From contig CAYQME010000020.1 in assembly GCA_964418645.1 (NCBI GenBank), positions 1 to 39,194 of the forward strand: a DNA stretch of 39,194 nt, read 5' to 3'. This DNA comes from JAADHG01 sp964418645 (GTDB taxonomy: Bacteria > Bacteroidota > Bacteroidia > Flavobacteriales > Flavobacteriaceae). Position numbers and translations under genes: made by a program. The notes under the pieces were generated by a model. The model was not told the DNA's origin. It ran no database searches and worked only from the letters and a program-made list of their open reading frames with translations. Shown one piece after another: positions 25,458-34,645 of the stretch; position 1 is the first letter of the stretch; each line of letters opens with the position of its first letter.

Positions 25458-26783
25458 CTATGAGCCGTAAACCTCCTTAACAAATTTATCGTAAGACAAT
25501 TCTTTTGTTTTAAGATTTGCATTTTCTTTATAAAATGCTAACAATTTTTGGCTTGTTAACTGCTCAGATAAACGCTTAACTTCATCTTTATTTGATAAGA
25601 TTCTTGCAGAAACATCGTCTAGTTCTTTCTCAGAAGGGTCTAATTGTCCAAATTGAGCCATTTGTCCCTTAATCATTTCTTGCGCATAAGCCTTTAATTC
25701 ATCAAAATCTATTTGAAGCTTATTGTCAGTAATTATCTTACCTTCTATTAACTGATAGCGCATACTTTTTTCAGATTTTTCATATTCTTCCTTAGCTTGC
25801 ACTACGTCCATTGTCTCTTCGCCTGCAGTTTGCATCCATTTTTGCAAAAATGCTGAAGGTAAATCAAATTTTGTGTTTTCAACCAGATATTCTGTTACAT
25901 CGTTTAGTAACTTTTGATCCGATTGTTGGACAAATTGCTTCTCAGAATCTTCTTTTATTTTTTGTTTCAGTTCTGTTACTGAAGTTACATTTCCTTTACC
26001 AAATAACTTATCGAACAAATCTTGGTCTAAATCGGCAAGTTCTCTTGAGTTAATTTCGCTAATCGTAAACGTCACTTCAATGTTCAATCCGTGAGCATCT
26101 TCATGAGAAACTTTAAGAACGTTCATTAAATCATGATCGTCGGCAAACATGCCTTTAGTTTTTAATGAAATAACATCACCAACTTTAGCGCCAATGAATT
26201 TTTTTGCAGTTGCCTTTCCTTTAAATTTATCTAAAGTTATGGTTGTTGAATTATTAATTTCCTTTTCATCATTTGCAAAAACACCAGTAATTTCATCATC
26301 TTCGACTACTTCATTTTTAGAAATTAATTTTCCGTATTGCTTCTGTATATTTTTTACTTGATTATCGATCATTGTATCATCTGCGACAATGTGATAATGT
26401 GTAATTGCTTTTTTCCCTTTTAACTTAACTTCAAACTCTGGTGATAAACCCAATTCAAATTCAAAAGAAAAATCTTCGGCATCCCAATTTAAATCGTCTT
26501 GTGCTTTTGGTAATGGATTACCTAAAACATCAAGCTTTTCTTCAGTTAAATATTTATTAAGTGCATCTTGCAAAAGTTTGTTTACTTCATCTACTAAAAC
26601 TGCTTTTCCATATTGTTTCTTAACCATTCCCATAGGCACATGCCCTTTTCTAAATCCTGGAATGTTTGCCGTTTTACGATAATCGGATAAAATTTTCTCA
26701 ACTTTATCACTATAATCTGCTTTTGTAATATCTACCTTTACAACAGCATTTAACGTATCAATATTTTCTCTTGTAATATTCAT
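25458..26783 (-). CDS. tig: Trigger factor
   Basis: Ribosome-bound chaperone for nascent chains. 441 residues. The N-terminal ribosome-binding part contains the signature PGFRKGHVPMGMVKKQYG (about 42-59), close to the canonical GFRxGxxP. The middle FKBP-like domain (about 150-245) is weakly conserved and may lack proline isomerase activity; this is inference from its divergent sequence. The C-terminal helical chaperone arms (about 250-441) are rich in Lys, Glu and Gln. Gene order tig-clpP-clpX is widely conserved. A strong promoter is visible upstream. Confidence 0.95.
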   Translation of the reverse strand: MNITRENIDTLNAVVKVDITKADYSDKVEKILSDYRKTANIPGFRKGHVPMGMVKKQYGKAVLVDEVNKLLQDALNKYLTEEKLDVLGNPLPKAQDDLNWDAEDFSFEFELGLSPEFEVKLKGKKAITHYHIVADDTMIDNQVKNIQKQYGKLISKNEVVEDDEITGVFANDEKEINNSTTITLDKFKGKATAKKFIGAKVGDVISLKTKGMFADDHDLMNVLKVSHEDAHGLNIEVTFTISEINSRELADLDQDLFDKLFGKGNVTSVTELKQKIKEDSEKQFVQQSDQKLLNDVTEYLVENTKFDLPSAFLQKWMQTAGEETMDVVQAKEEYEKSEKSMRYQLIEGKIITDNKLQIDFDELKAYAQEMIKGQMAQFGQLDPSEKELDDVSARILSNKDEVKRLSEQLTSQKLLAFYKENANLKTKELSYDKFVKEVYGS

Positions 26784-26805
26784 TTTTCATTATAAAAATT
26801 GGCTG

Positions 26806-26836
26806 CAAAAGTACAATATTTTTACAACTGAGCAAA
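26806..26836 (-). promoter_or_regulatory. Predicted promoter of tig
   Basis: On the minus strand TTTG (26833-26836), exactly 19 bases, then TACTTTTG (26806-26813): an exact match to the Bacteroidota consensus TTTG-N19-TAnnTTTG. It ends 22 bases before the tig ATG. This is the best promoter I find in the window and marks the host's sigma factor type. Confidence 0.8.
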
Positions 26837-26860
26837 GTTTTTAACGGGTTGGTCTTATGG

Positions 26861-27208
26861 TTATTTTTTATCTTCTTTTAAGAGTGAATGTAATATGGAT
26901 TGTAGAAACGAAAGTAGTAAACTAAACAAGATTGCTGTCCATATACTCGAGACACCAAACCCATTAATTAAACTATCTGCCAAGAGAATGATAATTGCAT
27001 TTATTATTAATAAAAATAAGCCTAAGGTAACAATGGTAATTGGTAGTGTAAAAATAATTAAAAGTGGTTTTACAAAAATATTTAATATGGCAATAACTGC
27101 TGCTACTATAATTGCAGTTGTATAACTATCCAGTGAAACACCTGGTAATAGCTTTGCTAAAATTATTACTGCAAGTGCAGTTAAAAGGAGTTTTGTTATT
27201 AATTTCAT
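26861..27208 (-). CDS. Small four-helix membrane protein (phage-holin-family / PF04020-like)
   Basis: 115 residues, nearly all hydrophobic, with about four transmembrane segments (4-20, 28-48, 50-70, 88-108) and a short charged tail KEDKK. The pattern AILNIFVKPLLIIFTLPITIVTLGLFLLIINA (in segments) is the hallmark of the family often annotated 'phage holin family' (YvlD-like). There are no phage genes around it, so it is a chromosomal membrane protein. Function unknown; in other bacteria relatives occur near envelope-stress genes. Confidence 0.82.
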   Translation of the reverse strand: MKLITKLLLTALAVIILAKLLPGVSLDSYTTAIIVAAVIAILNIFVKPLLIIFTLPITIVTLGLFLLIINAIIILLADSLINGFGVSSIWTAILFSLLLSFLQSILHSLLKEDKK

Positions 27209-27250
27209 TATATGTCTATTTTATAGATATGAAGATACAAAATATATATC

Positions 27251-28015
27251 CTACATAATAAACTGAATCACATTATCATAGAATTCTTTAGGGTTCTCCG
27301 CATGCAACCAGTGTCCTGCATTACTAATGATTTCAATCTTTGCTTTAGGAAATTGCAATTTAATTAGAGTCTCATCTTCTGCACCTATATATTCTGATTT
27401 ATCGCCATGAAGAAACAAGGTGTCTTTTTCAAAAGTTAAAGATGATGGAAGCGCTTCGCCTACTTCTTCTACTTTTTCTCTCAATGCTTTTAAATTAACT
27501 CTTAGTCCTAGTTTTCCTTTGTTTTCCCAATATACACTCTTGAGTAAGAACTGTCTTATCCCAAAATCTGATATATAATTGGCTAAAACTGTGTCTGCTT
27601 CTTTGCGCGTATTAATACTATTAAAATCTAACGCAGACAAACCTTCAAGAATTACATCGTGATGTACTGGATAATACCTTGGAGAAATATCGGCAACTAT
27701 GAGCTTTGAAACCATTTTAGGATGTGTTGCTGCAAACAACATTGCTGCTTTTCCTCCCATAGAATGCCCAAGTAATACCATATCTTCTAACTGATATGCA
27801 TCGCAATATTCTTTTAAATCTTGAATTAAGACTTCATAATTGAACTCATCACTATGAAAACTTCTCCCATGATTACGCTGATCTACCAAGTGCACTTCAA
27901 AACCCAGTTCGCTAAATTTTTTACCTAAAGTTTTCCAGTTATCACCCATCCCTAGAAATCCATGAAGGATAATAAAGGGTTGCCCTTTTCCTAATATATT
28001 TGAATGCAATAACAC
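27251..28015 (-). CDS. Alpha/beta hydrolase (YbfF-like esterase)
   Basis: 254 residues. The oxyanion segment HGFLGMGDNW (18-27), nucleophile Ser85 in LLGHSMGGKAAM and the C-terminal His in NAGHWLHAENP complete an alpha/beta hydrolase triad. VDQRNHGRS (44-52) is typical of the YbfF/ABHD11-like esterase group. Natural substrate unknown, cytoplasmic. The GTG start overlaps the pdxJ stop by one base (TAGTG), so it is translationally coupled to pdxJ. Confidence 0.87.
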   Translation of the reverse strand: MLLHSNILGKGQPFIILHGFLGMGDNWKTLGKKFSELGFEVHLVDQRNHGRSFHSDEFNYEVLIQDLKEYCDAYQLEDMVLLGHSMGGKAAMLFAATHPKMVSKLIVADISPRYYPVHHDVILEGLSALDFNSINTRKEADTVLANYISDFGIRQFLLKSVYWENKGKLGLRVNLKALREKVEEVGEALPSSLTFEKDTLFLHGDKSEYIGAEDETLIKLQFPKAKIEIISNAGHWLHAENPKEFYDNVIQFIM

Positions 28016-28728
28016 TATTTTAATTTATGCAAATACATATTCACTACATTCTCAATACCTAAATACAAGCTCTCAGAAATTAAAGCATGACCAATAGAAA
28101 CCTCTAAAAGGTTTGGTATATTATCTTTAAAAAACTTGACATTATCTAGTGATAAGTCATGTCCTGCATTAATACCTAAACCTAAATTATGAGCTAATTC
28201 AGCACAAGCAGTATACGGTGCAATAGCTTTTTTGTTTCCTAAGCTGTATTGATGCGCAAATGCTTCGGTATAGAGTTCAATTCTATCTGTTCCAGTAAAT
28301 TTGGCACCTTCTACTTGCTTAGAATCTGGATCTAAAAAAATAGAAGTTCTTATATTATTTTGTTGAAATTCTTGTATGATTTCGGTTAAAAATGATTTAT
28401 GCTTAACGGTGTCCCAACCAGCATTTGAGGTTATAGCATCTTCAGCATCTGGCACTAAAGTAACTTGTGTTGGTTGTATCTCTAAAACCATATCTACAAA
28501 TTTAGGAAAAGGGTTTCCTTCTATATTAAATTCAGTATAAACAACTGGTTTTAAATCGTATGCATCTTGATAACGAATATGACGCTCGTCTGGTCTTGGA
28601 TGTATCGTCACACCTTCTACCCCAAAACGTTGCACATCCTTAGCAAAATTAACAATATTTGGTGTGTCTCCACCTCTCGAATTTCTTAATGTTGCTATCT
28701 TATTAATGTTTATACTTAACTTTGTCAT
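28015..28728 (-). CDS. pdxJ: Pyridoxine 5'-phosphate synthase
   Basis: Condenses 1-deoxy-D-xylulose 5-phosphate with 3-amino-1-hydroxyacetone phosphate to pyridoxine 5'-phosphate, the last step of the DXP-dependent B6 pathway. 237 residues from the ATG at 28728 (MTKLSININKIATLRNSRG), the usual start; an ATG at 28755 would add nine residues. TIHPRPDERHI, GINAGHDLSL and EVSIGHALISE are PdxJ active-site segments. It is divergent from the CBS gene. Confidence 0.96.
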   Translation of the reverse strand: MTKLSININKIATLRNSRGGDTPNIVNFAKDVQRFGVEGVTIHPRPDERHIRYQDAYDLKPVVYTEFNIEGNPFPKFVDMVLEIQPTQVTLVPDAEDAITSNAGWDTVKHKSFLTEIIQEFQQNNIRTSIFLDPDSKQVEGAKFTGTDRIELYTEAFAHQYSLGNKKAIAPYTACAELAHNLGLGINAGHDLSLDNVKFFKDNIPNLLEVSIGHALISESLYLGIENVVNMYLHKLK

Positions 28729-28744
28729 ATCTAAATTTAAAAGG

Positions 28745-28752
28745 CAAAAATA
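28745..28752 (-). promoter_or_regulatory. Possible pdxJ promoter, -7 element
   Basis: TATTTTTG on the minus strand matches TAnnTTTG and ends 16 bases before the pdxJ ATG at 28728. No convincing -33 TTG is present. It also argues against the longer pdxJ start at 28755, which lies upstream of it. Confidence 0.4.
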
Positions 28753-28797
28753 CAAAGTAAGTTAGGCTTATTATACTAATTTTTGATTAATTTGCAT

Positions 28798-29472
28798 ATG
28801 ATTATAAATGACATTATGCCATTAAGTGAGTATATAATTAATGATATTAAACCCCTAAATGTTAGTGATAGTATTAAGGAGGCGCAACTGCTATTCAATC
28901 AGTTAACGTATTCTCATATTCCTATAAAAAAAGATAATATTTATATAGGTTGTATCTCTGAAACAGATGCACATTGTTTTGAAGCAGACAAACCACTAAC
29001 TGAATATTTATTTACTTTAGAAGGATTTTATGTGAGAAACAGCACCATCTGGTTGGATGTTTTAGAAACTTTTGCACAAAAGGACTCCAACATCATGCCT
29101 GTTTTAAATGATAAAAATGAATATTTGGGCTATTATGAACTTAACGATATTATTTCTTTATTTAATCAAACGCCCTTTTTTGCCGAACCAGGTGGCATTA
29201 TTATAGTTGAAAAAGGATATGCCGATTTTTCATTTAGTGAAATAAGTCAAATAGTAGAATCTAATAATGGCAAATTATTAGGGGCATTCCTTTCTAAAAC
29301 TGAGAACGATGTTGTTCAAATTACAGTTAAAATTGGAAATTTAGGACTCAATGATATTATTCAAACCTTTAGACGATATGGTTATAATATTATTTCTGGA
29401 CATGAAGAAGATGCCTTTATAGAAAGCCTTAAAGAGCGCTCCGATTATTTGAATAAATATCTAAATCTATAG
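28798..29472 (+). CDS. CBS-domain protein (possible CBS-ACT arrangement)
   Basis: 224 residues from the ATG at 28798; other in-frame ATGs at 28783 and 28816 are possible. Residues 1-120 resemble a CBS pair (IIND IKPLNVSDSI, YSHIPIKKDNIYIGCISETD; later IMPVLNDKNEYLGYYELNDI). Residues 133-205 resemble an ACT-like fold (GGIIIVEKGYADFSFSEI and GAFLSKTENDVVQITVKI). Such proteins often sense adenine nucleotides. It lies 3 bp before nadK, so a role linked to NAD(P) or nucleotide sensing is possible but unproven. Confidence 0.8.
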   Translation: MIINDIMPLSEYIINDIKPLNVSDSIKEAQLLFNQLTYSHIPIKKDNIYIGCISETDAHCFEADKPLTEYLFTLEGFYVRNSTIWLDVLETFAQKDSNIMPVLNDKNEYLGYYELNDIISLFNQTPFFAEPGGIIIVEKGYADFSFSEISQIVESNNGKLLGAFLSKTENDVVQITVKIGNLGLNDIIQTFRRYGYNIISGHEEDAFIESLKERSDYLNKYLNL

Positions 29473-29475
29473 GAT

Positions 29476-30360
29476 ATGAAGATTGCTATTTATGGTCAAT
29501 TCTATCAAAGGTATTCTCTAATTCCTGTAGAAACACTTCTAAATGTTTTACATAAAAAACCTGTGACTGTTTTTATTGAAGCACAATTTTTTAAATCTAT
29601 TAAAGCCACTGAAGATATTAATGTAAGCCTTAATGATTTTAAAACATTCTCAAGTTTAGACACTTCGTTTGATTTACTCATAAGTATTGGTGGCGATGGT
29701 ACCATTTTAAGAGCAATTACTTATGTGCGGGATTTATCAATCCCTCTAATTGGCATAAATACTGGTCGCTTAGGGTTTCTCGCAACCATTAAAAAAAATG
29801 ATATTGAAAAAGCTATTGACAATATAATAAATGGAAATTATCGAATTTCCGAACGCAGTCTCCTTACTATTACTACTGAACCTGAAAATAAAGATTTGCT
29901 AGATTTTAATGTTGCTTTAAACGAAATCGCAGTTAGCAGAAAAAACACTACGTCTATGATTACCGTAGAAACAAGTTTAAATAATGAGTACTTAACATCC
30001 TATTGGGCTGATGGGCTAATTGTTTCTACACCTACAGGATCTACTGGCTATTCGTTAAGCTGTGCTGGTCCTGTAATTACACCAGAGACAAACAGTTTTG
30101 CATTAACGCCTATTGCACCTCATAATTTAAATGCAAGACCCTTAGTTATTCAGGATTCGACTGAAATAAAGTTAAGAGTCAGTGGTAGAGAAGACAGTTA
30201 TTTAGTGTCTTTAGATTCCAGAATTGCAACCTTAGATAATAATTCTACAATAATTATAAAAAAGGCCGACTTCAAAATTAAAATGATTGAGCTCATAGGC
30301 GAAAGCTTTTTACACACCCTTCGAGAGAAACTTCTTTGGGGAGAAGATAAGCGCAACTAG
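29476..30360 (+). CDS. nadK: NAD kinase
   Basis: Phosphorylates NAD to NADP. 294 residues. The GGDGT motif (72-76) in SIGGDGTILRA, NTGRLGFLAT, the NEIAVSR region and TPTGSTGYSLSCAGP are all conserved NadK motifs. Cytoplasmic. It directly follows the CBS gene (3-bp gap) and probably shares its promoter. NADPH produced downstream of this step feeds reactions such as the DHFR encoded at 4899. Confidence 0.97.
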   Translation: MKIAIYGQFYQRYSLIPVETLLNVLHKKPVTVFIEAQFFKSIKATEDINVSLNDFKTFSSLDTSFDLLISIGGDGTILRAITYVRDLSIPLIGINTGRLGFLATIKKNDIEKAIDNIINGNYRISERSLLTITTEPENKDLLDFNVALNEIAVSRKNTTSMITVETSLNNEYLTSYWADGLIVSTPTGSTGYSLSCAGPVITPETNSFALTPIAPHNLNARPLVIQDSTEIKLRVSGREDSYLVSLDSRIATLDNNSTIIIKKADFKIKMIELIGESFLHTLREKLLWGEDKRN

Positions 30361-30408
30361 GCAATAATTTAGCTTAATTGCTGTTTATCTGTAATACTAA
30401 ACAACAAA

Positions 30409-30440
30409 TTATAATAGGCTAATCTTATTTATTATATTTG
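30409..30440 (+). promoter_or_regulatory. Predicted promoter of the porG-uppS-bamA unit
   Basis: TATATTTG (30433-30440) is an exact TAnnTTTG match followed by C, ending 17 bases before the porG ATG. A weak TTA (30409-30411) stands at -33 distance (21-base spacer). The 97-bp gap after nadK holds nothing else clear. Confidence 0.55.
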
Positions 30441-30457
30441 CAAACTTTTGAACACCT

Positions 30458-31147
30458 ATGAGATATTTTTTCATTATCATTATGAGCACTTTATGTTTCC
30501 AAGCGAGCTATTCCCAAATTTATGAAGTGGGTATATTTGCAGGTGGGAGTAATTTTATTGGCGATGTAGGTGATACAAACTATATTTCACCTAATCAAGC
30601 TGCTTTTGGAGGTATTATTAAATGGAATCGAAGCCCTAGACATTCTTTTAGACTTTCCTTAATTTATACTGATTTAAAAGCAAGCGACTCAAAATCTGAC
30701 GACCCTAGAAGGACACAAAGAGGCTATTCTTTTAAGAGTACCTTTTTTGAAATTTCAGGTGGATTAGAATTTACTTTTTTTGATTTTAACCTTCATGGCG
30801 AAGGCAATAAATCTACACCATATTTATACACAGGTGTTTCTATAGCTAACCATGATAATTTTTATTTTAATAATGGTGTACTAACATCCGAAAATACATC
30901 AAGTTGGGCCTATGGCATTCCAATGGTTCTTGGATTTAAAACCACGCTTACAAATCATATTATTTTAGCTGCTGAAATTGGTGCTCGTTATACCTTTACT
31001 GATGAAATTGATGGCAGTGTGCCAGATGCTGCATATCGAATTCCAAATTACAGTTTTGGTAACCTAAACAATAATGATTGGTATACCTTTACTGGAATTA
31101 CATTAACTTATACGTTTGGCAGAAAACCTTGTTACTGCGATTTTTAG
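30458..31147 (+). CDS. porG: PorG-like type IX secretion outer membrane protein (DUF6089)
   Basis: 229 residues. Signal peptide MRYFFIIIMSTLCFQASYSQ, then a small beta-barrel pattern of alternating aromatic/hydrophobic strands ending GITLTYTFGRKPCYCDF. I call it PorG on sequence style and on gene order: in Porphyromonas gingivalis PorG is encoded next to uppS, bamA and two ompH/skp genes, exactly the order here. PorG associates with the PorK/PorN ring of the type IX secretion system. No other T9SS gene is in the window. The stop precedes the uppS ATG by one base. Confidence 0.82.
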   Translation: MRYFFIIIMSTLCFQASYSQIYEVGIFAGGSNFIGDVGDTNYISPNQAAFGGIIKWNRSPRHSFRLSLIYTDLKASDSKSDDPRRTQRGYSFKSTFFEISGGLEFTFFDFNLHGEGNKSTPYLYTGVSIANHDNFYFNNGVLTSENTSSWAYGIPMVLGFKTTLTNHIILAAEIGARYTFTDEIDGSVPDAAYRIPNYSFGNLNNNDWYTFTGITLTYTFGRKPCYCDF

Positions 31148-31148
31148 C

Positions 31149-31889
31149 ATGGATATTAAAGATCAAATACATACAAATCTCTTACCCCAACATCTTGCCA
31201 TTATTATGGATGGGAATGGGCGTTGGGCAAAACAAAAAGGGAGATTACGTATTTTTGGACATGAAAAAGGAAGCGAAGCCGTAAAACGAGTCGTCGAAGG
31301 TTGCGCAGAACTTGGTGTTAAAAATTTAACACTATATGCATTTTCTACCGAAAATTGGAACAGACCAAAATTAGAAGTTCAAATGCTAATGAAATTATTA
31401 ATTTCTTCACTTAAAAAAGAAATTAAAACACTACAGGACAATAACATAAAACTTAACGCCATAGGAAACCTCAACGCTTTACCCTCAAAGGTTTACAAGG
31501 AGCTCATGGATGTTATAGAAATAACCAAATCTAACACAAATTTAACCTTGACCTTAGCTTTAAGCTATGGGGCTAGAGACGAGTTAGTAAATGCTATAAA
31601 ACAAATTAGTATTAAAGTTAAAAATAATATAATTTCGCCTGAAAAAATTGATGAATCGGTAATAAATGAGCATCTTTACACCCAAAATTTGCCAGACGTA
31701 GATTTATTAATTAGAACAAGTGGCGAACAGCGCATAAGTAATTTCCTGTTATGGCAGATAGCTTATGCAGAATTGTATTTTACTAATGTATTTTGGCCAG
31801 ACTTTACAAAGCAACATTTGTATGAAGCCATAGTAAATTATCAAAAAAGAGAACGACGATTTGGAAAAACAAGCGAACAACTTAGTTAA
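31149..31889 (+). CDS. uppS: Isoprenyl transferase / undecaprenyl diphosphate synthase
   Basis: Makes the C55 undecaprenyl diphosphate carrier lipid for peptidoglycan and surface glycans. 246 residues from the ATG at 31149; a start at 31116 would lie inside porG. Catalytic Asp21 in IIMDGNGRWA, FSTENWNRP (66-73) and LLIRTSGEQRISNFLLWQ are intact. Cytoplasmic, membrane-associated. It sits between porG and bamA in a tight envelope-biogenesis unit. Confidence 0.97.
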   Translation: MDIKDQIHTNLLPQHLAIIMDGNGRWAKQKGRLRIFGHEKGSEAVKRVVEGCAELGVKNLTLYAFSTENWNRPKLEVQMLMKLLISSLKKEIKTLQDNNIKLNAIGNLNALPSKVYKELMDVIEITKSNTNLTLTLALSYGARDELVNAIKQISIKVKNNIISPEKIDESVINEHLYTQNLPDVDLLIRTSGEQRISNFLLWQIAYAELYFTNVFWPDFTKQHLYEAIVNYQKRERRFGKTSEQLS

Positions 31890-31899
31890 TTTTAAACTA

Positions 31900-34470
31900 T
31901 TGAAAACATATATTACTCGACTTTTATTTATCATATTTTTAATTAGTAGTTTGAATATAACTGCACAAAATAGTGCTAGCGAAAACGCAAAAACATATAC
32001 TATTGGAGATATTACTGTAACCGGAAACACTAACTTTAGTTCACAAACAGTAATTACCTATTCTGGTTTAAGAAAAGGACAAGAAATAACGATTCCATCA
32101 ACTTCGGGTTCAAAAATTGGAGAAGCCATTAAAAAATTATGGCGTTCTAGCCTCTTTAGTAGTATTGAAATTTATATTAATAGTATTGAAGGAACTACTG
32201 TTAATTTAGAGATTCAACTTACTGACCTGCCTGAGCTAAGAGAAGTGAAAATTGAAGGTGTAAAAAAGTCTAAGTTTGATGATATTATTAAAGAAAATAA
32301 GCTTCAACCAGGAGCTAAAGTAACCGAAAACTTAATTACTACAACAAAGAACTACTTAGAAAACTCTTATAAAAAGAAAGGATTCTTAAACTCCAAAGTA
32401 ATAATTACAACATCAGAGATTAAAGACTCTATTAAAAAAAGTAGAGTTAATATGAAACTCCGCATAGATAAAGGTAATAAGATTAAAATAAAGAAAATTG
32501 TTTTTAATGGCAGCGAAAAACTTAGCAATAAAAAGCTTCGCAAAGCAATGAAGAATACAAAAAAGAAGAATCCAATACGTCTTCTAAAACGATCTAAATA
32601 TATTGAAGCAGATTATAAAGAAGATTTGGCTAGTATTATAGATAAATATAAAGAAAGTGGTTATAGAGATGCTCGTATTATTTCAGATTCAATCATAAAG
32701 AATAATGATAACACTATCTCTTTGAATATTAAAATCGAAGAAGGCGAAAAATACTCTTTTGGAAAAATTAGTTTTATTGGCAATACCGTTTACACTGACA
32801 AACAATTAAGTGGTTTGCTTAGAATTAATCCCGGAGACACATACAATGGTGTAGAACTAGAAAAGCGTATTGCAGATGATAGTAAACCAGATGCAGCCGA
32901 TTTAACAAATCTCTATCAGAATAGTGGTTATTTATTTTCAACTATCACTCCTGTTGAAGTAAGTGCTGATGGTAACGTTATAGACATGGAAATTAGGATT
33001 ACTGAAGGAAAACCAGCATATTTTAATAAAATATCAATTACAGGTAACGAAAAAACTAACGACCATGTGATTTATAGAGAGATACGTACACGCCCTGGTC
33101 AAAAATATAGTAAATCAAACGTTATACGTACTATTAGAGAATTAGGCCAGTTAGGATTTTTTGACGCACAACAAATAGAGCCACACTTTAAAAATGTTAA
33201 CGCCAATGATGGTACTTTAGATATGGAGTACTCCGTTGTAGAAAGAGGTTCTAGTCAAATTGAGCTACAAGGTGGTTATGGAGGTGGTGGCTTTATTGGT
33301 ACACTAGGATTGTCGTTCAATAATTTTTCTATTAAAGATATCTTTAAAAAAGAGGCTTACACCCCTATTCCTATGGGTGATGGTCAAAAATTGTCATTGC
33401 GCTTGCAAGCAAGTAGGTTTTACCAAACCTATAGTTTTTCGTTTTCTGAACCTTGGCTAGGCGGTAAAAGACCTGTTAATTTTTCGACTTCATTATCTCA
33501 TACAAAACAATTTTTGTTTGACCCAGTAACAAGAAACGCAGATAAAAGTAGACGTTTTAACATTACAGGGCTTTCTGTGGGTATAGCAAAACGCTTAACG
33601 ATACCTGATGATTACTTTGTATTATCTCAAGCATTGAGTTTTCAACTTTACGATTTAAAAAACTACAATACAGGTCTATTTACATTTGGAAATGGATCCT
33701 CAAAGAATTTAGCATATACCATTGGGTTAAGTAGAAATAACACAGAAGTTGACCCTATTTATCCCACTGGTGGTTCTAACTTTAATATAACCGCAAAATT
33801 AACTTTTCCTTATTCGGCTTTTAATAACATTGATTACAAAGCCTTAAAAGAAGAAAGAGATCAATTAACTGAAGATTTAGCAAATGACCCTACAGATGTA
33901 GATGCTTCAACAAGAATTTCAGAAATTGATCAAGAACGTTTTAAATGGTTAGAATTCTATAAAGTAAAATTTAGCGGTGAATGGTTTACTAAAATTGTTG
34001 GAAATTTAGTTTTAAGACCAAAATTAGAATTTGGTTTTTTAGGTGCTTATAATAATGATAGAGGTGTAATTCCTTTCGAGCGCTTTTTTGTTGGTGGTGA
34101 TGGTTTAGGAACTTATAGCTTAGATGGCCGAGAGACAATTGGTTTAAGAGGCTATCCTAATCAATCCTTATCCTCGCAAGATGGAGGCACCATTTACAAT
34201 AAGTTTTCATTAGAATTAAGACATCCTATAACTTTAGGAGCACAAGCAAAAATTTACGCTTTGGCGTTTTTAGAAGGAGGATCATCTTTTGATAACTTTA
34301 GAGATTATAATCCTTTTGATTTAAAGCGTTCAGCTGGATTAGGTATTCGATTGTTTATGCCTGCCTTTGGACTATTAGGAATAGATTTTGGATATGGATT
34401 TGACGCTTTACCAGGTCAAACGGTGAAAAATGGTTGGGAAACTCACTTTATTATTGGGCAACAATTTTAA
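31900..34470 (+). CDS. bamA: Outer membrane protein assembly factor BamA
   Basis: Inserts beta-barrel proteins into the outer membrane. I choose the TTG at 31900 (856 residues), which gives a clean signal peptide MKTYITRLLFIIFLISSLNI ending near TAQ and starts 10 bp after uppS. A TTG at 31861 would add 13 residues inside uppS; no ATG fits. Several POTRA repeats follow (about 30-430; for example KEGDTY-like GDTYNG and GFFDAQ segments). The C-terminal half is an Omp85 barrel with the lid-loop motif GLRGYPNQ and a terminal aromatic residue (IIGQQF). An insertion with DQLTEDLANDP sits within the barrel. Confidence 0.95.
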   Translation: MKTYITRLLFIIFLISSLNITAQNSASENAKTYTIGDITVTGNTNFSSQTVITYSGLRKGQEITIPSTSGSKIGEAIKKLWRSSLFSSIEIYINSIEGTTVNLEIQLTDLPELREVKIEGVKKSKFDDIIKENKLQPGAKVTENLITTTKNYLENSYKKKGFLNSKVIITTSEIKDSIKKSRVNMKLRIDKGNKIKIKKIVFNGSEKLSNKKLRKAMKNTKKKNPIRLLKRSKYIEADYKEDLASIIDKYKESGYRDARIISDSIIKNNDNTISLNIKIEEGEKYSFGKISFIGNTVYTDKQLSGLLRINPGDTYNGVELEKRIADDSKPDAADLTNLYQNSGYLFSTITPVEVSADGNVIDMEIRITEGKPAYFNKISITGNEKTNDHVIYREIRTRPGQKYSKSNVIRTIRELGQLGFFDAQQIEPHFKNVNANDGTLDMEYSVVERGSSQIELQGGYGGGGFIGTLGLSFNNFSIKDIFKKEAYTPIPMGDGQKLSLRLQASRFYQTYSFSFSEPWLGGKRPVNFSTSLSHTKQFLFDPVTRNADKSRRFNITGLSVGIAKRLTIPDDYFVLSQALSFQLYDLKNYNTGLFTFGNGSSKNLAYTIGLSRNNTEVDPIYPTGGSNFNITAKLTFPYSAFNNIDYKALKEERDQLTEDLANDPTDVDASTRISEIDQERFKWLEFYKVKFSGEWFTKIVGNLVLRPKLEFGFLGAYNNDRGVIPFERFFVGGDGLGTYSLDGRETIGLRGYPNQSLSSQDGGTIYNKFSLELRHPITLGAQAKIYALAFLEGGSSFDNFRDYNPFDLKRSAGLGIRLFMPAFGLLGIDFGYGFDALPGQTVKNGWETHFIIGQQF

Positions 34471-34645
34471 GTTTGGCACGATATTTTCAATTATCACTTA
34501 AACGATTTAATACTTGTGTTAAAATTTTTCAAAATATATTTCGTTTATTTGATAAATATTAACACTTGAGACAGAATCGTAACATTTATCTGTCATTGTT
34601 AGAATTTAATAAATAATGAAAACAATAAATTTAAAGCACATACGG
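34471..34645. other. Gap between bamA and first skp gene
   Basis: AT-rich. An imperfect 8-bp stem TTTAATAC-TT-GTGTTAAA followed by ATTTTTC (about 34506-34530) could act as a weak terminator or attenuator after bamA. A second inverted repeat GACAGA/TCTGTC (34570-34575, 34589-34594) lies before the skp start and might be an operator or a stem in the leader. Neither is strong. Confidence 0.35.

Noticed and set aside
26861..27208. 'Phage holin family' membrane protein as sign of a prophage
   Set aside because: The family name is misleading; neighbours are tig and a chromosomal hydrolase, with no phage genes, integrase or att repeats.
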